From: Burhinus oedicnemus
Lineage: Eukaryota; Chordata; Aves; Charadriiformes; Burhinidae
Assembly (NCBI GenBank): GCA_008921705.1
Contig: VFFE01007192.1
Coordinates: 1,266,648 to 1,330,647 of the forward strand
Direction of reading: 5' to 3'
Length of the DNA: 64,000 bases
Position numbers and translations under genes: made by a program. Shown one piece after another: positions 46,970 through 59,020 of the stretch (positions are counted from its first letter, which is position 1; each line of letters opens with the position of its first letter). The notes under the pieces are model-generated. The model did no database searches, was not told where the DNA came from, and was given only the letters and a program-made list of their open reading frames with translations.

Positions 46970-47810
46970 GTTACGCTGCCATTAAAACAGTCAGAAGGTC
47001 TGCCAACTTTATAGAAACAATCCAGCTGAAGTACCTGAGTGCTGCCGCCTTCTTGGCCCCGTATGGCTATAAATACTTAATATTCACGGTGTGAGAAAGA
47101 TCTTAATAAAAATATTTGGCTTGAAGTCTTGAATGTCAGGAGCTTTTCCTGAGGTCCTTATCTCCTTAAATGCAGTCAAACCTCATAGAGTAATTGGGAA
47201 AAAATGTAATGGAGCAGATAGCGTTATCTTAAAGCAACACCAGAGCAGGGAAATTGGAGATTTATGCTAGCCGTTACCTCCGACTTGGAGCCCAAATTAG
47301 GTGACCTAAGCTACTAGAACATCTATCAAAGGTAACTGTCAAGTGATCTTTTAAAGTACACACCTACCCTGTTAAATAAAGGAATCTTTCATGTCTTGGT
47401 TAATATTGCTCAGCAACATGGATAAGAAAGAGATACTGACACCTTTAAAATTGTGCTGCTCTCTTGCTCTTTTAATGTATTTTTACACTGACCGCTCATG
47501 CAGTAGGGGTGGCACGGGTGTGGACCTCAAAGTCAGCAGAGTCTGCTCCAAGGGCTAATGAGGCTGGTGGAGAATCCAGGCTTCGGGCTCACATTCTACA
47601 AATGTAGCACAATGACATGTGTACCGTGATGTAAGGGCTTTGGTGGGTCGGGGAAATATGATCCGTGATTAATCTGACCTTCATTTACCTTGTTGAATCA
47701 AGCTCCTCATTCAGCGTGGGCTATAATCAGTCCTGCCGTCTGTGGTTCTTTGTTAAACCAGTGCTGTTTGTGTTTAGTCAGCTGTGAAAAGGGACGGAGA
47801 GAATAGTTTC
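46970..47810. promoter_or_regulatory. Candidate conserved non-coding element
   Basis: About 800 bases without repeats, runs or CR1 homology and with a balanced, information-rich texture (for example GGCTATAAATACTTAATATTC and a TCCGTGATTAATCTGACC block). This resembles vertebrate enhancers near developmental genes. The call rests on texture only; conservation cannot be seen from one sequence. Confidence 0.2.
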
Positions 47811-50800
47811 TTCAGTGCAAGGTGTTAATGTCAGTCTCCCACACACATCCACTTAGAAACAGAACCAAATTTCCTTTTAGAGGCTCTTCAACTTAAAGGT
47901 GAACGATCTGAATCACTGTTCCACCCAGAGTAGGTGTAATTTCTTTTTACTTGTCTTACATGACAGCAACCAAACTCAGACATCACTAGTATCTCCTTTC
48001 TCTTCTTTTTTATTCACGTCTAAAAGTTTTATGGGGGCTTTGCCTTAAGACCGAAGTAAGAAGCTGATCTATGAAAGAATTTTGTTAGTTTACCTTCTAC
48101 TGATACAACTCGCAAAACCTGAATATAGATGCAGTTGTTCAAGCAAAATGCGTGCCTTTTATCAAAACATCTCGGTTTGGAGAGCTGGTTTAAACGTACT
48201 GGAAACAGAACCCTTTCTGTGGTGCAAGGAACACCTCCAGCAACAGGGTTTGTCATTTAAGTTTCATAGGTGTGTCCCTTCAGGTATAGACTAAGTTCTA
48301 GTAGCCATTAAGGTTTAATGGTAAAATTAATAAACCCTAAATGATGAATAAATCCTATATGTGAATAAATCCTGAGTGTTCAAGCTTTCTTGGAGGGTGT
48401 TAATGTAAGCAGTAATCAAATGCTATAAAAAATTCATTTTATTGTGTTTCTATAGACAGCTAAAAAGGGAAAAGTAGTGATATAGATAGACAAAGACAAA
48501 AGTTTAAAAGGTCAAGGTTTCAACTACTCTAAGTACTATAGCTCCATGGACTTCAGGGGATTCATAGCAATGCACACTTGTTGAAAACCTGGTCTTATTT
48601 TAAAATTACAGAATCCATTCAATGGGTACGTCATGAGAGTCAAGATGCAGTGGTGTACACGATGAGTCAACAGACTCCCTCTGTTTCTGATCTACCTTAG
48701 ATCCCACCACTCTCCACAAAAGATGGTTATTTTGTTGTTGTTGTAACTAAAAGAGGGCTTTTTTTTCTTTTTTTCTCACCCCCCCCCGTCAAACCCTCAG
48801 GGAAAAAAATCTTTCCTGGTTTTATCCCAAAATACTTGGGTAAAGTCACCTCTTCTTGTAAAGTTCAGTGCTGGCCTTGCTGAGGTACAGTGTAGTAAAA
48901 ACTGGGTTTGACGATAGTGGGATTTTACAGCAGGATGGTAATGCATACTGATTCCCTTGCTTTAAAACAGACATCCTTTTGGTAGTAAAGACATACCACA
49001 GTCTGTGTCCCAGCTGAGAGCAAATCCCGCAGCAAATGGGACCATTTGTTATGGCTTGTGGAAATGTATAGCACTCCCTAATGTGGGAAAAAAGTAATAA
49101 AAAGATGGATGAATGCCCATCCAATTCTCTATTTGTTCAAAAAATCTAGATAAGAATGTTTTAAAAGATAAATTGTTAATCGGCATGTTTCTCAATTTAT
49201 GAAGAAGGTTAAATGCATGATAAAAATGTATAAGAGGAAGGGATTTTCTTCTTGTTTTTTTCACCTTTAAGCTACCAGGAAGGCTAATTCTCTTATAACT
49301 TTGCTCAGGGAGTCATCAGAGACCTCACATGTTCGCTTTGAACTTTTTCTGCCCCGAAGAAAGACAGAGAGATAAATTTTCTCCTGAGTGTTTTTCAGTA
49401 CTTGAGTTAAAAGTCAAAGTCAAACAGTGTGAATAGAACTCACCTTCCCTCTCATTACTCAGGATTTATTTGCATAGATTTTTCTGCTGTCATAATTTTC
49501 TCCTCCTCTTCTTTGTCCAGAAGTCTGGAGACTCCGAGGAGTCGCCTAGGAAGGGGTGATAAGAGATTAATTTCTACCATGACACAAATGTATAGATCCA
49601 GAGATACAGACATCATCTGATCTTTCTAATTAACGAGAAGGAAAAAGAACATAAACCCAACCTTCCCCTCCTCCTTTCATAATCCATTATTAGTAACAGC
49701 ACCTTTTCTATAGGGTTCTCACATGTGTCCTTCATTATTCTGAAAGAATGGCATAAGATTAGCTTGATTTATCATTGACATTGTTCCCTGACCTTAAAAG
49801 AAGGCTGTCTTTTAATCCACCCCACAGAAAAAAAATGCTGAATGCATTTCTAAAAGGTGAGTGAAATAGTTGCCATAGCCTCAAGGCAGCAACAATGTAA
49901 ATGCTAACAAGTTATTCTGGTTTTACATGTCTATTCACCTTTATATAGATTCTACCACCTCTGCGTCCCATACGGCATGTGTTAATGCTTGGAAAGTTCT
50001 TTTGGGCCCTATAAACAGTCCCATAATATACTTGAAGGTAAACTGAAATAGTTTCCTCTAATCCTCTGTTGCCTATTTAATAAGCATATTCTTGCTCTGC
50101 ACATTTACCTAGCGCCTGGTTTTGCCACCCATACACAGTCTCCCAGTTTATAAACATTTTTTTTTTTTTAAATTCAGCACAATAACTTGGATTGTGACAG
50201 TTGCTCATTCAGTTTCAGAGAAAGTAAAAAATGCAATATTCTTCTGCAAGACCAGCCCACATCTTGAATCCATATGTTTGAGTGTGTAGGAAAACTGAAT
50301 CTGATGCCCTCACCATGAACAAATTAGGGCAGGAAAGGGTGATGATAGTGATAGGAAGAGCAAGGAGCCATCCATTCTATAACTGTACCCTTAAGAGTTG
50401 CTGAATGGATGCAAAACTCAGGGAAAAGATGCTGTGTTTTATTATGACCCGCTGTATAGCACATTTCCCTCTTGCCCAAGTCAGGAATTTCAAGTCAGAC
50501 TATTCTTACTTAGGGCTGACAAATAAATTTACAATTCAGGCCATTTGCTTCACAACCTGTTGGAGTAAGAAACCTCCCAGAAGTAAGAAAAACTTGCTGT
50601 GACCTGAACTACGTTTTCACCGAAGCCTGTGCAGATCCAGACTGGCTCTTACCGAAGTCAAAGCAATGAAGTCCACTGGTGTTGGCAGCCAAACGTTTCA
50701 CCCAGAAGTGAGAAGCCCAGTACCAGCTGCTGGTCACAGCCAAACTCCTGCATGCCCAACACCAGGGCACCCTGAGGCCTTCCCTCGGAGCTGCCCGGCA

Positions 50801-51709
50801 CCCAGCAGGATCCTGGCGTTCGGGGCACCCATGGCAGCGCTACTGACTCTTACAGCTACAACATTAATCTAAGTAAACTCTAAGTGATATCAGGAACAAT
50901 ACGGCATGGTACTTTATTTTAATGGGGACATGCTGGTACAATTTAGGGAATAAATACACAAATATCAGGGCACTTTAGGAAGAACACAGGAGCAGAAAAC
51001 ATTATATTAGCAGTAGCAGAGAGAGACAAGAAGGAAAACAAGCCGGAGGATGGATAGGAAGGGATAAGTAGGCAGCATAGCTCATACCATGCCTGACAAA
51101 TTTTCTTTAACAGATAATGTCTAAAACTCAGTGAAAGAAAGTTCCAGAAGAAAAAGAAAAAAGTTCCATGCTTGTTTCTTCAGAAACTGATTAAGTAATG
51201 AGCAGGCTATGAATTCAGCTGGTGTAAAGGGTTGCACAGAACAGCAACTCCAGAGCAAAATCAGGGTCTTACTGCCAGTCATGGTAGCTGTCTCCAAACT
51301 ACTGGGGGATCTGAGCAGTTGCAGTTTGCACACAGGCGAGCACAGGCTGGAAAAGGGACATTGAAAAAGTTTAAGCAAATGATATATTTGTCCAGGCAGC
51401 TGCAGCCACGCTAGACCCAAATACCTCTGCGGGAACCCACCTGTTAATGGTCCCGCACTAGGTTTTAGCATGGAAGGGGGCAGATTGCAATTAGAAACAT
51501 TGAACCTGTTCTTGATCTCTCTTACGCAGAGCAAATTAGCAGTTACAGAGCTGTAAAGGCTGGAGAGGGAGGAGCCAGCAGTGTGAGAGGGAGGTGGTCG
51601 GTCCCAACCCAGGTTTCACAGGCGCAGGAATGAAAAATAACAAGGGAAAGAACAGGTTTCGCATTAACAGAGCAGCTGAAATTCAAGCCTGAAAAATTTC
51701 AGGGCTTTT

Positions 51710-51890
51710 TTCCCCCCTCTATTTATATAAAATTTATAATGCAAATACAACTGTATTTTTGTACGCTGTGCCTCTCAGCTCTATTTGTAATTTGACCATC
51801 ATTTTCAAACCTGGCTGATTAATATTAGGCCATTAAACTCGTGCTCAGATTTCTAAACAAACATTCTTCTTTTTTATTGTTGTTGGAAGT
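51710..51890. promoter_or_regulatory. Candidate conserved non-coding element
   Basis: AT-rich but non-repetitive sequence with an octamer ATGCAAAT (51739-51746), a GATTAATATTAGGCCATTAA homeodomain-type block and TTTGTAATTTGACCATC. The texture matches many ultraconserved enhancers. The motifs are seen; function is inferred. Confidence 0.2.
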
Positions 51891-52300
51891 GTTGAACTCC
51901 TGCCTTCCCCTATGGCATGTGTAGGATGGTTTTGCCTTTCAGCAGACTCTTAGGGTGAAGTAAAACAAACACTTTGCCATCGCATAAGAGTCTCAGAAAT
52001 TAGGCTCCTGAGGATATCCTGTTGTAACAGAGGTGCTGCTCTCGCCCCAGTCCCCATGCTCCAGCAGAGTCAGCCTGTGAACTTGGAATCGTGGAGTCAC
52101 ACAAATTTCGATGAAAAGGGGGGTCGTCTGTCCCAGCCCCTGGCCAGCACAGGGCCAAATTCAAAGCTGGGACACTGTTTTTCCCCTCCTCTTCCACCAG
52201 GTAGTTGCAGGGAGTCACGGGGCCTCCCCTTCTCCAAGCCATGCCCCTGTCCTCTCCTCGAGCAAGGTGGGCTCCAGCCACCTGGGCGCTGCTGCCAGAC

Positions 52301-52492
52301 CCACTCCTGTCTGTCATCGACCCATTTCTCCAATGTGCCCAGGTCCCCCTGAAGCCCAGCCCTGCCCACCAGTGTATCAACCATCACCCCCACCCTACCC
52401 ACTTCATCCCACACCAGCTCAATTTCTTTGCCTGTTCCGCATGCAGGTAGATAGGAAGCACCACTAAAATCCAAATTATCTTTGCTGAGGGG
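52301..52492 (-). mobile_element. Decayed CR1 ORF2 fragment
   Basis: In reverse orientation the DNA CCCATTTCTCCAATGTGCC, AGGTCCCCCTGAAGCCC and CACCAGTGTATCAACC matches the CR1 region just downstream of the reverse transcriptase core. The minus frame reads VDTLVGRAGLQGDLGTLEKW, which has the CR1 VDT-GRA-LQ-DL pattern. Past about 52385 the match is patchy, with TTTGCTGAGGGG as a later anchor. The GC-rich sequence from about 52086, including GTCGTCTGTCCCAGCCCC, may be part of the same or a second old copy. Confidence 0.6.
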
Positions 52493-54048
52493 TAAAAGAT
52501 CTCATCCACATGAGTGAGCTGAGTCTATGCTTCTATAACTTGTTCCCAAATAGTCGCTCATGCTGTCTGCATCCACAGTAACTGCCTACAGGTTCACACC
52601 GCATGTACCCTGCTTTAAACGTAATGATTTGCCATCAAAATGTCCTGACCAAGATTGTATTGTTGTAACTACAGTCAAAACCCCTATTGCTCTATGCGTT
52701 TGCCACTTTCTCTGCAAGATAATACCCTCACCTTATTTCACAGGGGATCAGGAGGATGAATGCATTATTAATACGGAAAGCATTCAGATTTGGGGGGGAT
52801 GTGAAGCACCAGCACTTACGAATTATCTTATGAATACAATATAAATTATTCAGCAACTGTACGTCCTTCTCACAAAGGAAATTGTAGGGTTTCGTCCTAC
52901 TGAGCTTACAGATTCCTAACTAGAGAGGGGAAAAAAAAAATCCTAAAACATAAACAAAAATGTAAATACAAACAAAAATGCTTCTAAAAACTTCATTGAC
53001 AAAGTTTGCCCACATGTCACATGTTACTTTAGTAGTGTCTTTGTCCACTATTTTAGGGAAAAAAAGTGCTCATTTCTTATGATATATGCTCATGCAACTC
53101 TCTTTTACTTTGGTAAGCTCATTTATTAATCTATTTTCTTTCTTTCTTTATTGCTTTTTTTGGTGGAATGAAATCTCATACATTCCCTAATGTGCCAGCT
53201 TTCATTAATTAAAAAAAAAACCAAAAAACCAAAAATAAACCTTTAAGATTAAAAGTGTATTGTTATGCCTATGGTAATTTTGCCTATGGCTATTTTACCA
53301 TGGATTTTAATAAAGCCAGGACTCCACCCAAAAACTTTCAGAAACTAGGGGAATGTCTATAGGGAGAATTTGGAACCCACTGGACTTGACAGTGTTCTCC
53401 CTTTCAAGCTCACACTCTTTCACAGCTGTAGAGGCTTTTGGTTTAAAACAGAAAGGCAGCTAGTGTGAGTAAGGTAGGTGAGGTCTTTCTGAACTTGGAA
53501 CTGATTTTTTTTTTCTTTCCAAATCCTACACAAAGTATAGAAAAAAAAAAAATTCCCAAAACATTTATTTCTCACTGACTTTGTTAACTGCAGTTTCTCC
53601 CACTCATTGGTGTACTTCAGCAAGAAAATTATTCTCCTAAATACAAGTAAAAGTACTGAAAGTACTTAACTGATCTGTTGATGGGTCATGTAAATACACT
53701 CTTTAAAGGGGTACTAATTTTAGAGATAATTACAAGCATTTTACGTGACTCCATTTTTTGTTGACAGCATTTCTCAAGTATTAGCAACTCATTTTAGGAA
53801 TAATACAATCGTGCCAACGAGATGCTTACATTCACTGCAAAAGAAGGGCAAAATTCATTTTAGGGGAGAAAAAAAACAAATTTTTTTAGGTATCACCTAA
53901 TGAATGCCCTTTTCTCTCCTGGTCATTCTTTCATACTCTGGGACCATCTCTAGGCAGTACCTCAAGCCTGCAACTTGTCCACCACTTCATAATAAATATC
54001 TAAAATCTGCTTTGCACGTTCTTCTGCAGAAAGAAATTAGGGATGAGC

Positions 54049-54100
54049 TGCTGTAAATGGAAAGAACTCCATTGGCTTTAACGGAGCTCTGCTGCATTGC
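54049..54100. repeat. Fragment of the old CCATTGA-type repeat
   Basis: GCTGCTGTAAATGG, then AGAACTCCATTGGCTTTAAC and GGAGCTCTGCTGCATTGCC, follows the GTGTAAATC, ACTCCATTGACTTCAATGGAGT order of the family. The core CTCCATTGGCTTTAACGGAG is itself an imperfect palindrome. Confidence 0.45.
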
Positions 54101-54907
54101 CCTTCTTCTGGACGTCCTGAAACATTTCTGACGCAGAGGAAAAGGGATGGGGTATTTTCCAGTAGCTGGAGAAGAGGGTCTGGGACATCGTTTGGGTACC
54201 TGTTCTCTTTCCCACCCCTGAGCAGTCACTTCAGTTTGATCCACATTAAGAAAAACATTGCTTTAATTACAGTCATAGGAATGTATATTTTTCAAACCAC
54301 CATAAATTCTTGTTCCTTACTGAAATACAGTTTATTTTGCTGTCTTCTAGAAGGGAAGGCATACTGCTGCAATGACCTCCACACAGTGGGAGTTCCTCTT
54401 AAAACTAAACCTGTAACCACTCTAGTATAGGCAAGCTCCTTGTTTATTTTTTCTTCAGCGTACCTTTGAGGGATGAGTAGGGTAGTATTTCGTCTGAGAG
54501 GGATGTTGTATTGTTGCATGAACTCAGGTCTTCTGCAACTGCTGTTCACAAGTACCTGCACGGGATCTTACACCGACCGACCGAGCGGGGCATGGGTGCG
54601 GCATGGTGGCACAGCTTTCCACCCCGGTGACACAGGCCTTCAGGAAACTCGTCCTGTCTTACTCACTCCAGCACATTTACCAAGCTAGAGGGTTTGTTCT
54701 ACTAATTGATCCTCCACGAGAGGATCCTTGTGGAAACACATCTTTCTCTGAGGCAAATGTGTATGTACATCTCTACACACACATGCGCGCCACCCCTCCA
54801 CTCTTTTCCAGGTTCGCCAACTAAATGGTATGTTCAGCAATGCTAAAATACAGATTAGGGTGTGTAGCTACAGTTGAAGGTTGTGGGGTTTTGTTTTTTT
54901 TCTTAAA

Positions 54908-54960
54908 GTAAGCTGATGACTGTGGGGATTTTTAAAGTACGGTATGCTGATGACAATGTG
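54908..54960 (+). repeat. Imperfect tandem duplication with GCTGATGAC units
   Basis: AGCTGATGACTGTGGGG and TGCTGATGACAATGTGAAGG are about 40 bp apart and each is followed by a T-rich stretch. A repeat of roughly 40 bp with decay is the simplest reading. The TGATGA motif resembles a snoRNA C box, but I see no D box and terminal stem arrangement. Confidence 0.4.
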
Positions 54961-57366
54961 AAGGTTTTTTTCTTTAGTTTTAGAAATTAAAAGGGGAAAT
55001 AGCTTCTCTACAATTCTGTCACTACAGCATCTTCCGAGAAAAAAGAAACCTCAAGATAAAATTTATTTGCTACCCTCACAGTGAAGGAAAAGCGTAAAGA
55101 ACTGATCGTTGCTCTGTTCCTGGGTTTGGGTAGATTGGGGACTGAACACAGATTAATCCCAAGCTTCAGGCTCTGATTAGTACTGAGAAGTAAAGAGTAT
55201 GTGGTGATACTTGGATGGATGTTAATAAGCGTCTTAGTAGATCACTAAACAATAGAAATCTTGCAATGCAACTGGAACAACAAAGCCTTTCTCTCTGAGC
55301 CGTTGGGATGTAGTAAAGGACTGCTGGCACCTCGGTTCTGTTGATTTCAGCTGGACTCTGTGAGGGTAAAGGCTGATGTGTTAGCTCCAAGGTATGAAAT
55401 CAAGCACGTTTGTATACTGCATCTATGTGTTTATTGATGTGTGCAAATACATATACATAAATATTCGTTTATGGTTGTGAGCCCTCAAATAATACTGAAA
55501 AATAAGTAATTTCATGACTTTGTTTTGGTTGATAAATCTGATGATTGCTTTGCTGTTTTACAGCAAGTTGTAGTCTTAGTACAAGAAGATAACGTGCAAA
55601 GTTAACATATACCCTACCAGAAAGATTCGGACAATCTGTGCCTTTGCAAGCAATTGGGAAGCTTCTGCCGCGGAAGCTCACCCTCATGGAAAGCAAGCTG
55701 GTTAGCTTCTCCTGGCACTGCGTGAAGGAAAGAGATAAAAAGTAATTATATTCTATTTAGTGACCACACTCCAGTTGCAAATGCTCACATGGCTCTAGCT
55801 TGCAGATAAATCTTCCTAGCTGGGCTACTCATTACTCTTACAACAGTAAATATAAACATTGATGAGTGCAAATGTAGACTGTTACGGAAATTGTGTGATA
55901 TCTGAAAATCTTGCAGCTGCTCTTACTCGCAATTAAGTCCAAGTTCATCTGGAGGGACAGGGATTTATAGAACTGAGAGTCCGTAAGACAAAAAAAAACC
56001 CCAAAACCACAGTCTTTTCTCTATCTGGAAAGTTACAGAGCAATCAGCTTGAACAATAACACGGTCTCACCCTAATCTTGAAGCTGATTCTGTGAACGCT
56101 TAGTGCTGAAATTAGACACCATTTTAGTTGATATCTTTTTAACCTGATAGTATCCCCGTGCTGCAAAAATCCTTTGTATATTGCATATTGATTTATGTAT
56201 TTTTGCCTCAGGGTAATTTCAGTATCAAGCCCCTTCAAGTTCCAGTAGGGAAGCAAGTGAATAAACGTACAAATATGCCACAATAAGTATGCAAAGTATT
56301 CTTATCACAGCGGGCTCGATCTAAATTTGTTAACATATAGGAATGGAGAACACTGCCATTAGTGTTACGCTAGGATTCATATAAAAATGTTGACTTTCTA
56401 TCTAAACTTTCTTTCAAAAGCATTTAATTTTTGATAATGTATACAATGGTTATTTTCAATTCAAAGTTTTTCTTTTTTAAATAAAAAAAAAAGAATCATA
56501 GTAAATTTAATCACTATACACCCAGGGGTACTTTCAGTTCCCCTTCTGATATATTTATGAAAATTCTGGGCTTACCTTGCATATCTCAGTTATGTTTTCT
56601 CTGGTCTTTCATGGTTGACAGAGTTAGAGATGCGACTTAGTTAAATTAGCGAGCGTTAGAGGGCCAGCATCCTTTAAAAAAAAAACAGAATGAAGAAACT
56701 TAGTGCTGATGAGCTAATTCTATTCTAAGGGCAAGTAAAGAAATAATTTTATCATGAGGAATTTTATGCAAATAATCAAAAATATTTCAAGTTGACTCAG
56801 ATTTGCATCCTTCATTACAAAATTTTAATTTAATTTAAATGATCTGTTTAAAGTCTTGAAAATAAAAGAACAAAAGAACTTGGTAGAGAAAATACAAAAC
56901 AATGTAATCTGTTACGTCCTCTTAATATTGCTGCTCTTTATCAAGAAAAAAAGAAAAAAGCCAGCAGCCTACACAAAGCCAATTACACAGAGGAATCATA
57001 AGCAACTGCAGCTTGTGAAAATATTGCCAGTCACAAATTTACCATGACACAATACAGAAGAAGCTGTAGTTTGAAGCCCAAGCTGTCAAGTCTGATTTTG
57101 GAAGTCTCAAAACGCATAGTTAAACTTAGCCACGTTAGGAAGATACTCAAGGGAGATGGCTAAGGGGCATACGGGAGCTACCTCATTCCTATTATCTTTC
57201 CTAACTTGTGTTTCTAATACCAACATTAAAGGAAATGCTGAAACTAGTGAGAGAAAATCAGCACTGCAGGATTTAACCAAGGGGAGGAACCGTAGCATTT
57301 GTGTGGGGGTGCAGCAACCATGGGCTACCTGGGGGGCTGGTGCAATGAGAATTATGCTGTGACTTG

Positions 57367-57424
57367 GAGGGAAGGAAGGAGGGAAGGAAGGAAGGAAGGA
57401 AGGAAGGAAGGAAGGAAGGAAGGA
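57367..57424 (+). repeat. GGAA tetranucleotide microsatellite
   Basis: The tract starts with imperfect GAGGGAAGGAAGGAGGG and then has about eleven uninterrupted GGAA units from 57382. GGAA is the core of ETS-factor sites, and long GGAA repeats can act as ETS-responsive elements in mammals. The reverse strand yields a repetitive serine, phenylalanine, leucine and proline frame that is not a gene. Confidence 0.97.
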
Positions 57425-57677
57425 GCTTCTCATTTAGCAGCACTGACAGATGAAGTAGAAATACTTGATTTGAGAGTAAGGACAATAAGGAATTAAGGAA
57501 TCATTTTGGTTGTAATGGAGATTTGTACTGATTTATTGAATCTGTTGCTCAGTCTTTCAAATGACTTACTGTGTTATTTAGGAACTGCAACAGTACAAAA
57601 AAAGATTGCTTACTAGAGGTGCATTCACCTCTGTTGTATCCACTGTTTTGCCAGTAGTTATAAGGTATTGAAAGTGA

Positions 57678-57740
57678 AAGGCCTTATTATACTCCCATTG
57701 GAGTAGTGGCAAAATCACTGTTGATTTCAAAGGGAACATG
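57678..57740. repeat. Fragment of the old CCATTGA-type repeat
   Basis: AAGGCCTTATTATACTCCC, ATTGGAGTAGTGGCAAAATC and ACTGTTGATTTCAAAGGGAA fits the ACTCCCATTGAAGTCAGTGG and GGCAAAACTCCCATTGATTTC wording of the same family as at 36244-36440. It is a clear but short, diverged copy. Confidence 0.5.
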
Positions 57741-58448
57741 ACAGAGACTAAAAATAGATTTGGTACCTGAATGTCTTAATTTAAATACCCAGGTTTTAAA
57801 TACAGCTGGCCAAAGCATGGAATAGGAAGTTTATTTTGCATTTTTAAATATTCATTTTTACTGCATTTTGAATACTATAATACTGTCTTTTAAACATTTA
57901 CTAGTACTGTATTTTAAATTTAATCATAGAAAATGAACTGAACTTCTCCCTCTCAAGCATTTTTATTCGTGCCCACGTAGAGCACTGGAGGCTGTGAATC
58001 GAGGCTGTAAACTGTATGAAGTCAACTACAGCCACATGGAAATTAAGACTGAAAAGCAGGTCTGACTCATTACCCTTGTAACAGTTTGGTTTACTGCTAG
58101 AGCGAAGGTTTTGGATATTACACTTTTCTTTGTTTCTTCTCTTTCTTAGAGAAGGTCCTAGAGAAAACTTTTAGAATATGAAAAAAAAAGAAAAATCCCA
58201 AAACTTCAGGGAAAATGTTTGTTTTATACAAAGCTACTCCTGTTAAAAACAGAAAGACGGTCACTTTGCACACACCTGTAGAAATAACGCATGTGCAAAC
58301 TGGGAAGGCAAAGTAAAACTTCTCTGTTGTCAGGACATCAACAACATTTTTAAAGGAAATTTGTATTAAATAGACTGATAGGTAAATAGTTAGCCAACCA
58401 GAGTTTTTGCTCCTCAAAAATACCTCTTCTCAGAAGTCTGTATTTGAA

Positions 58449-59020
58449 GATTTTAAGGCTAGAAAGCACCATTGTGATAGTTTACTATGAGCATATAATA
58501 TAACATGGGCCATAGGACTTCTTGCTGTGTTTTGAAATTCAGTAGCAGTGCTTGATTTAAGATTCTAATTAAAGACTATCCACACCAGTTGTTTCACTGG
58601 TTAATTTTCTCTGTCGTTAAAAACTTGCTGCTTTGTCTGTAACTTCAAGCTGTAGATCTCCCTACGTTTGTGCGATAGATTGATGAGTCCTCTGCTAGCT
58701 CTTTTCCCACATGTTAGTTCTTCTAGAGGGTTGAGTTACTTCATTGGTAAGTTAAAGAGATCGCTATCTTTAAAAATAAGCCATTTTCTAATCCTTTCAT
58801 TATTATCAGTACTCTTCTCTGTACTCCCTCCAATTTATCATCATCCTTCTTGAAGTGCAGATAATTGAATGGGACTACTTCAGTAGTAGCCACACCACCA
58901 GTGCCAAGCAGGGAGGTAGTATAACCTCTGTTCTCCCTCCTAACACGTCCCTTTCTGTGTACCCAGTAATCACAGCAGCTCTTTCGGCCGTGGCACCACA
59001 CAAGGTGCTCCCAGTCACCC
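58449..59020 (-). mobile_element. Ancient CR1 copy (turtle/crocodile-like group)
   Basis: The minus-strand copy has a diverged 3' end at the left (GATTTTAAGGCTAGAAAGC, ACCATTGTGATAG and ACATGGGCCATAGGACTT) and then ORF2. The reverse frame shows DKLEGVQRRVLIIMKGLENG, the CR1 block before the C-terminus. The sequence TCTAATCCTTTCATTATTAT, CTCCAATTTATCATCATCC and ACCACCAGTGCCAAGCAGG matches a CR1 group familiar from turtles and crocodilians. It is far more diverged than the 41629 copy, so it is an old insertion. The right boundary is uncertain because the match fades between 59000 and 59055. Confidence 0.85.

Larger units (their letters stand above)
44946..52085. other. Non-coding stretch with one good exon-like interval
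   Basis: No gene is recognised. The best exon-like interval in the window (46772-46861) lies here. The segment 46970-47810 and the segment 51710-51890 have the balanced, low-repeat texture of conserved non-coding elements. A 28-nt interval at 49828-49855 between an acceptor-like CCCCACAG and a consensus donor GTGAGT is probably chance. No CR1 copy is seen after 44945. Confidence 0.45.
52493..58448. other. Non-coding stretch with old repeats and a GGAA microsatellite
   Basis: No gene is recognised. It holds fragments of the old CCATTGA/TCAATGG-type repeat (54049-54100 and 57678-57740), a small imperfect tandem duplication around 54908-54960, A-rich runs and the GGAA microsatellite. Octamer ATGCAAAT occurs at 56766-56773. 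Frames on either strand are short and unconvincing. Confidence 0.5.

Noticed and set aside
49828..49855. 28-nt interval between CCCCACAG and GTGAGT
   Set aside because: It is very short and A-rich, with a weak pyrimidine tract. Chance pairs of this kind are expected.
54908..54960. Possible C/D-box snoRNA because of repeated TGATGA
   Set aside because: No D box, no terminal stem and no guide arrangement; a small tandem duplication is sufficient.
4555..56773. Octamer ATGCAAAT at 4555, 51739, 56766 and elsewhere
   Set aside because: An 8-base motif is expected about twice on both strands of 64 kb, and more in AT-rich DNA, so the occurrences alone mean little.
57107..57485. Minus-strand frames with repeated LPSF motifs
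   Set aside because: They are translations of the GGAA microsatellite and not proteins.
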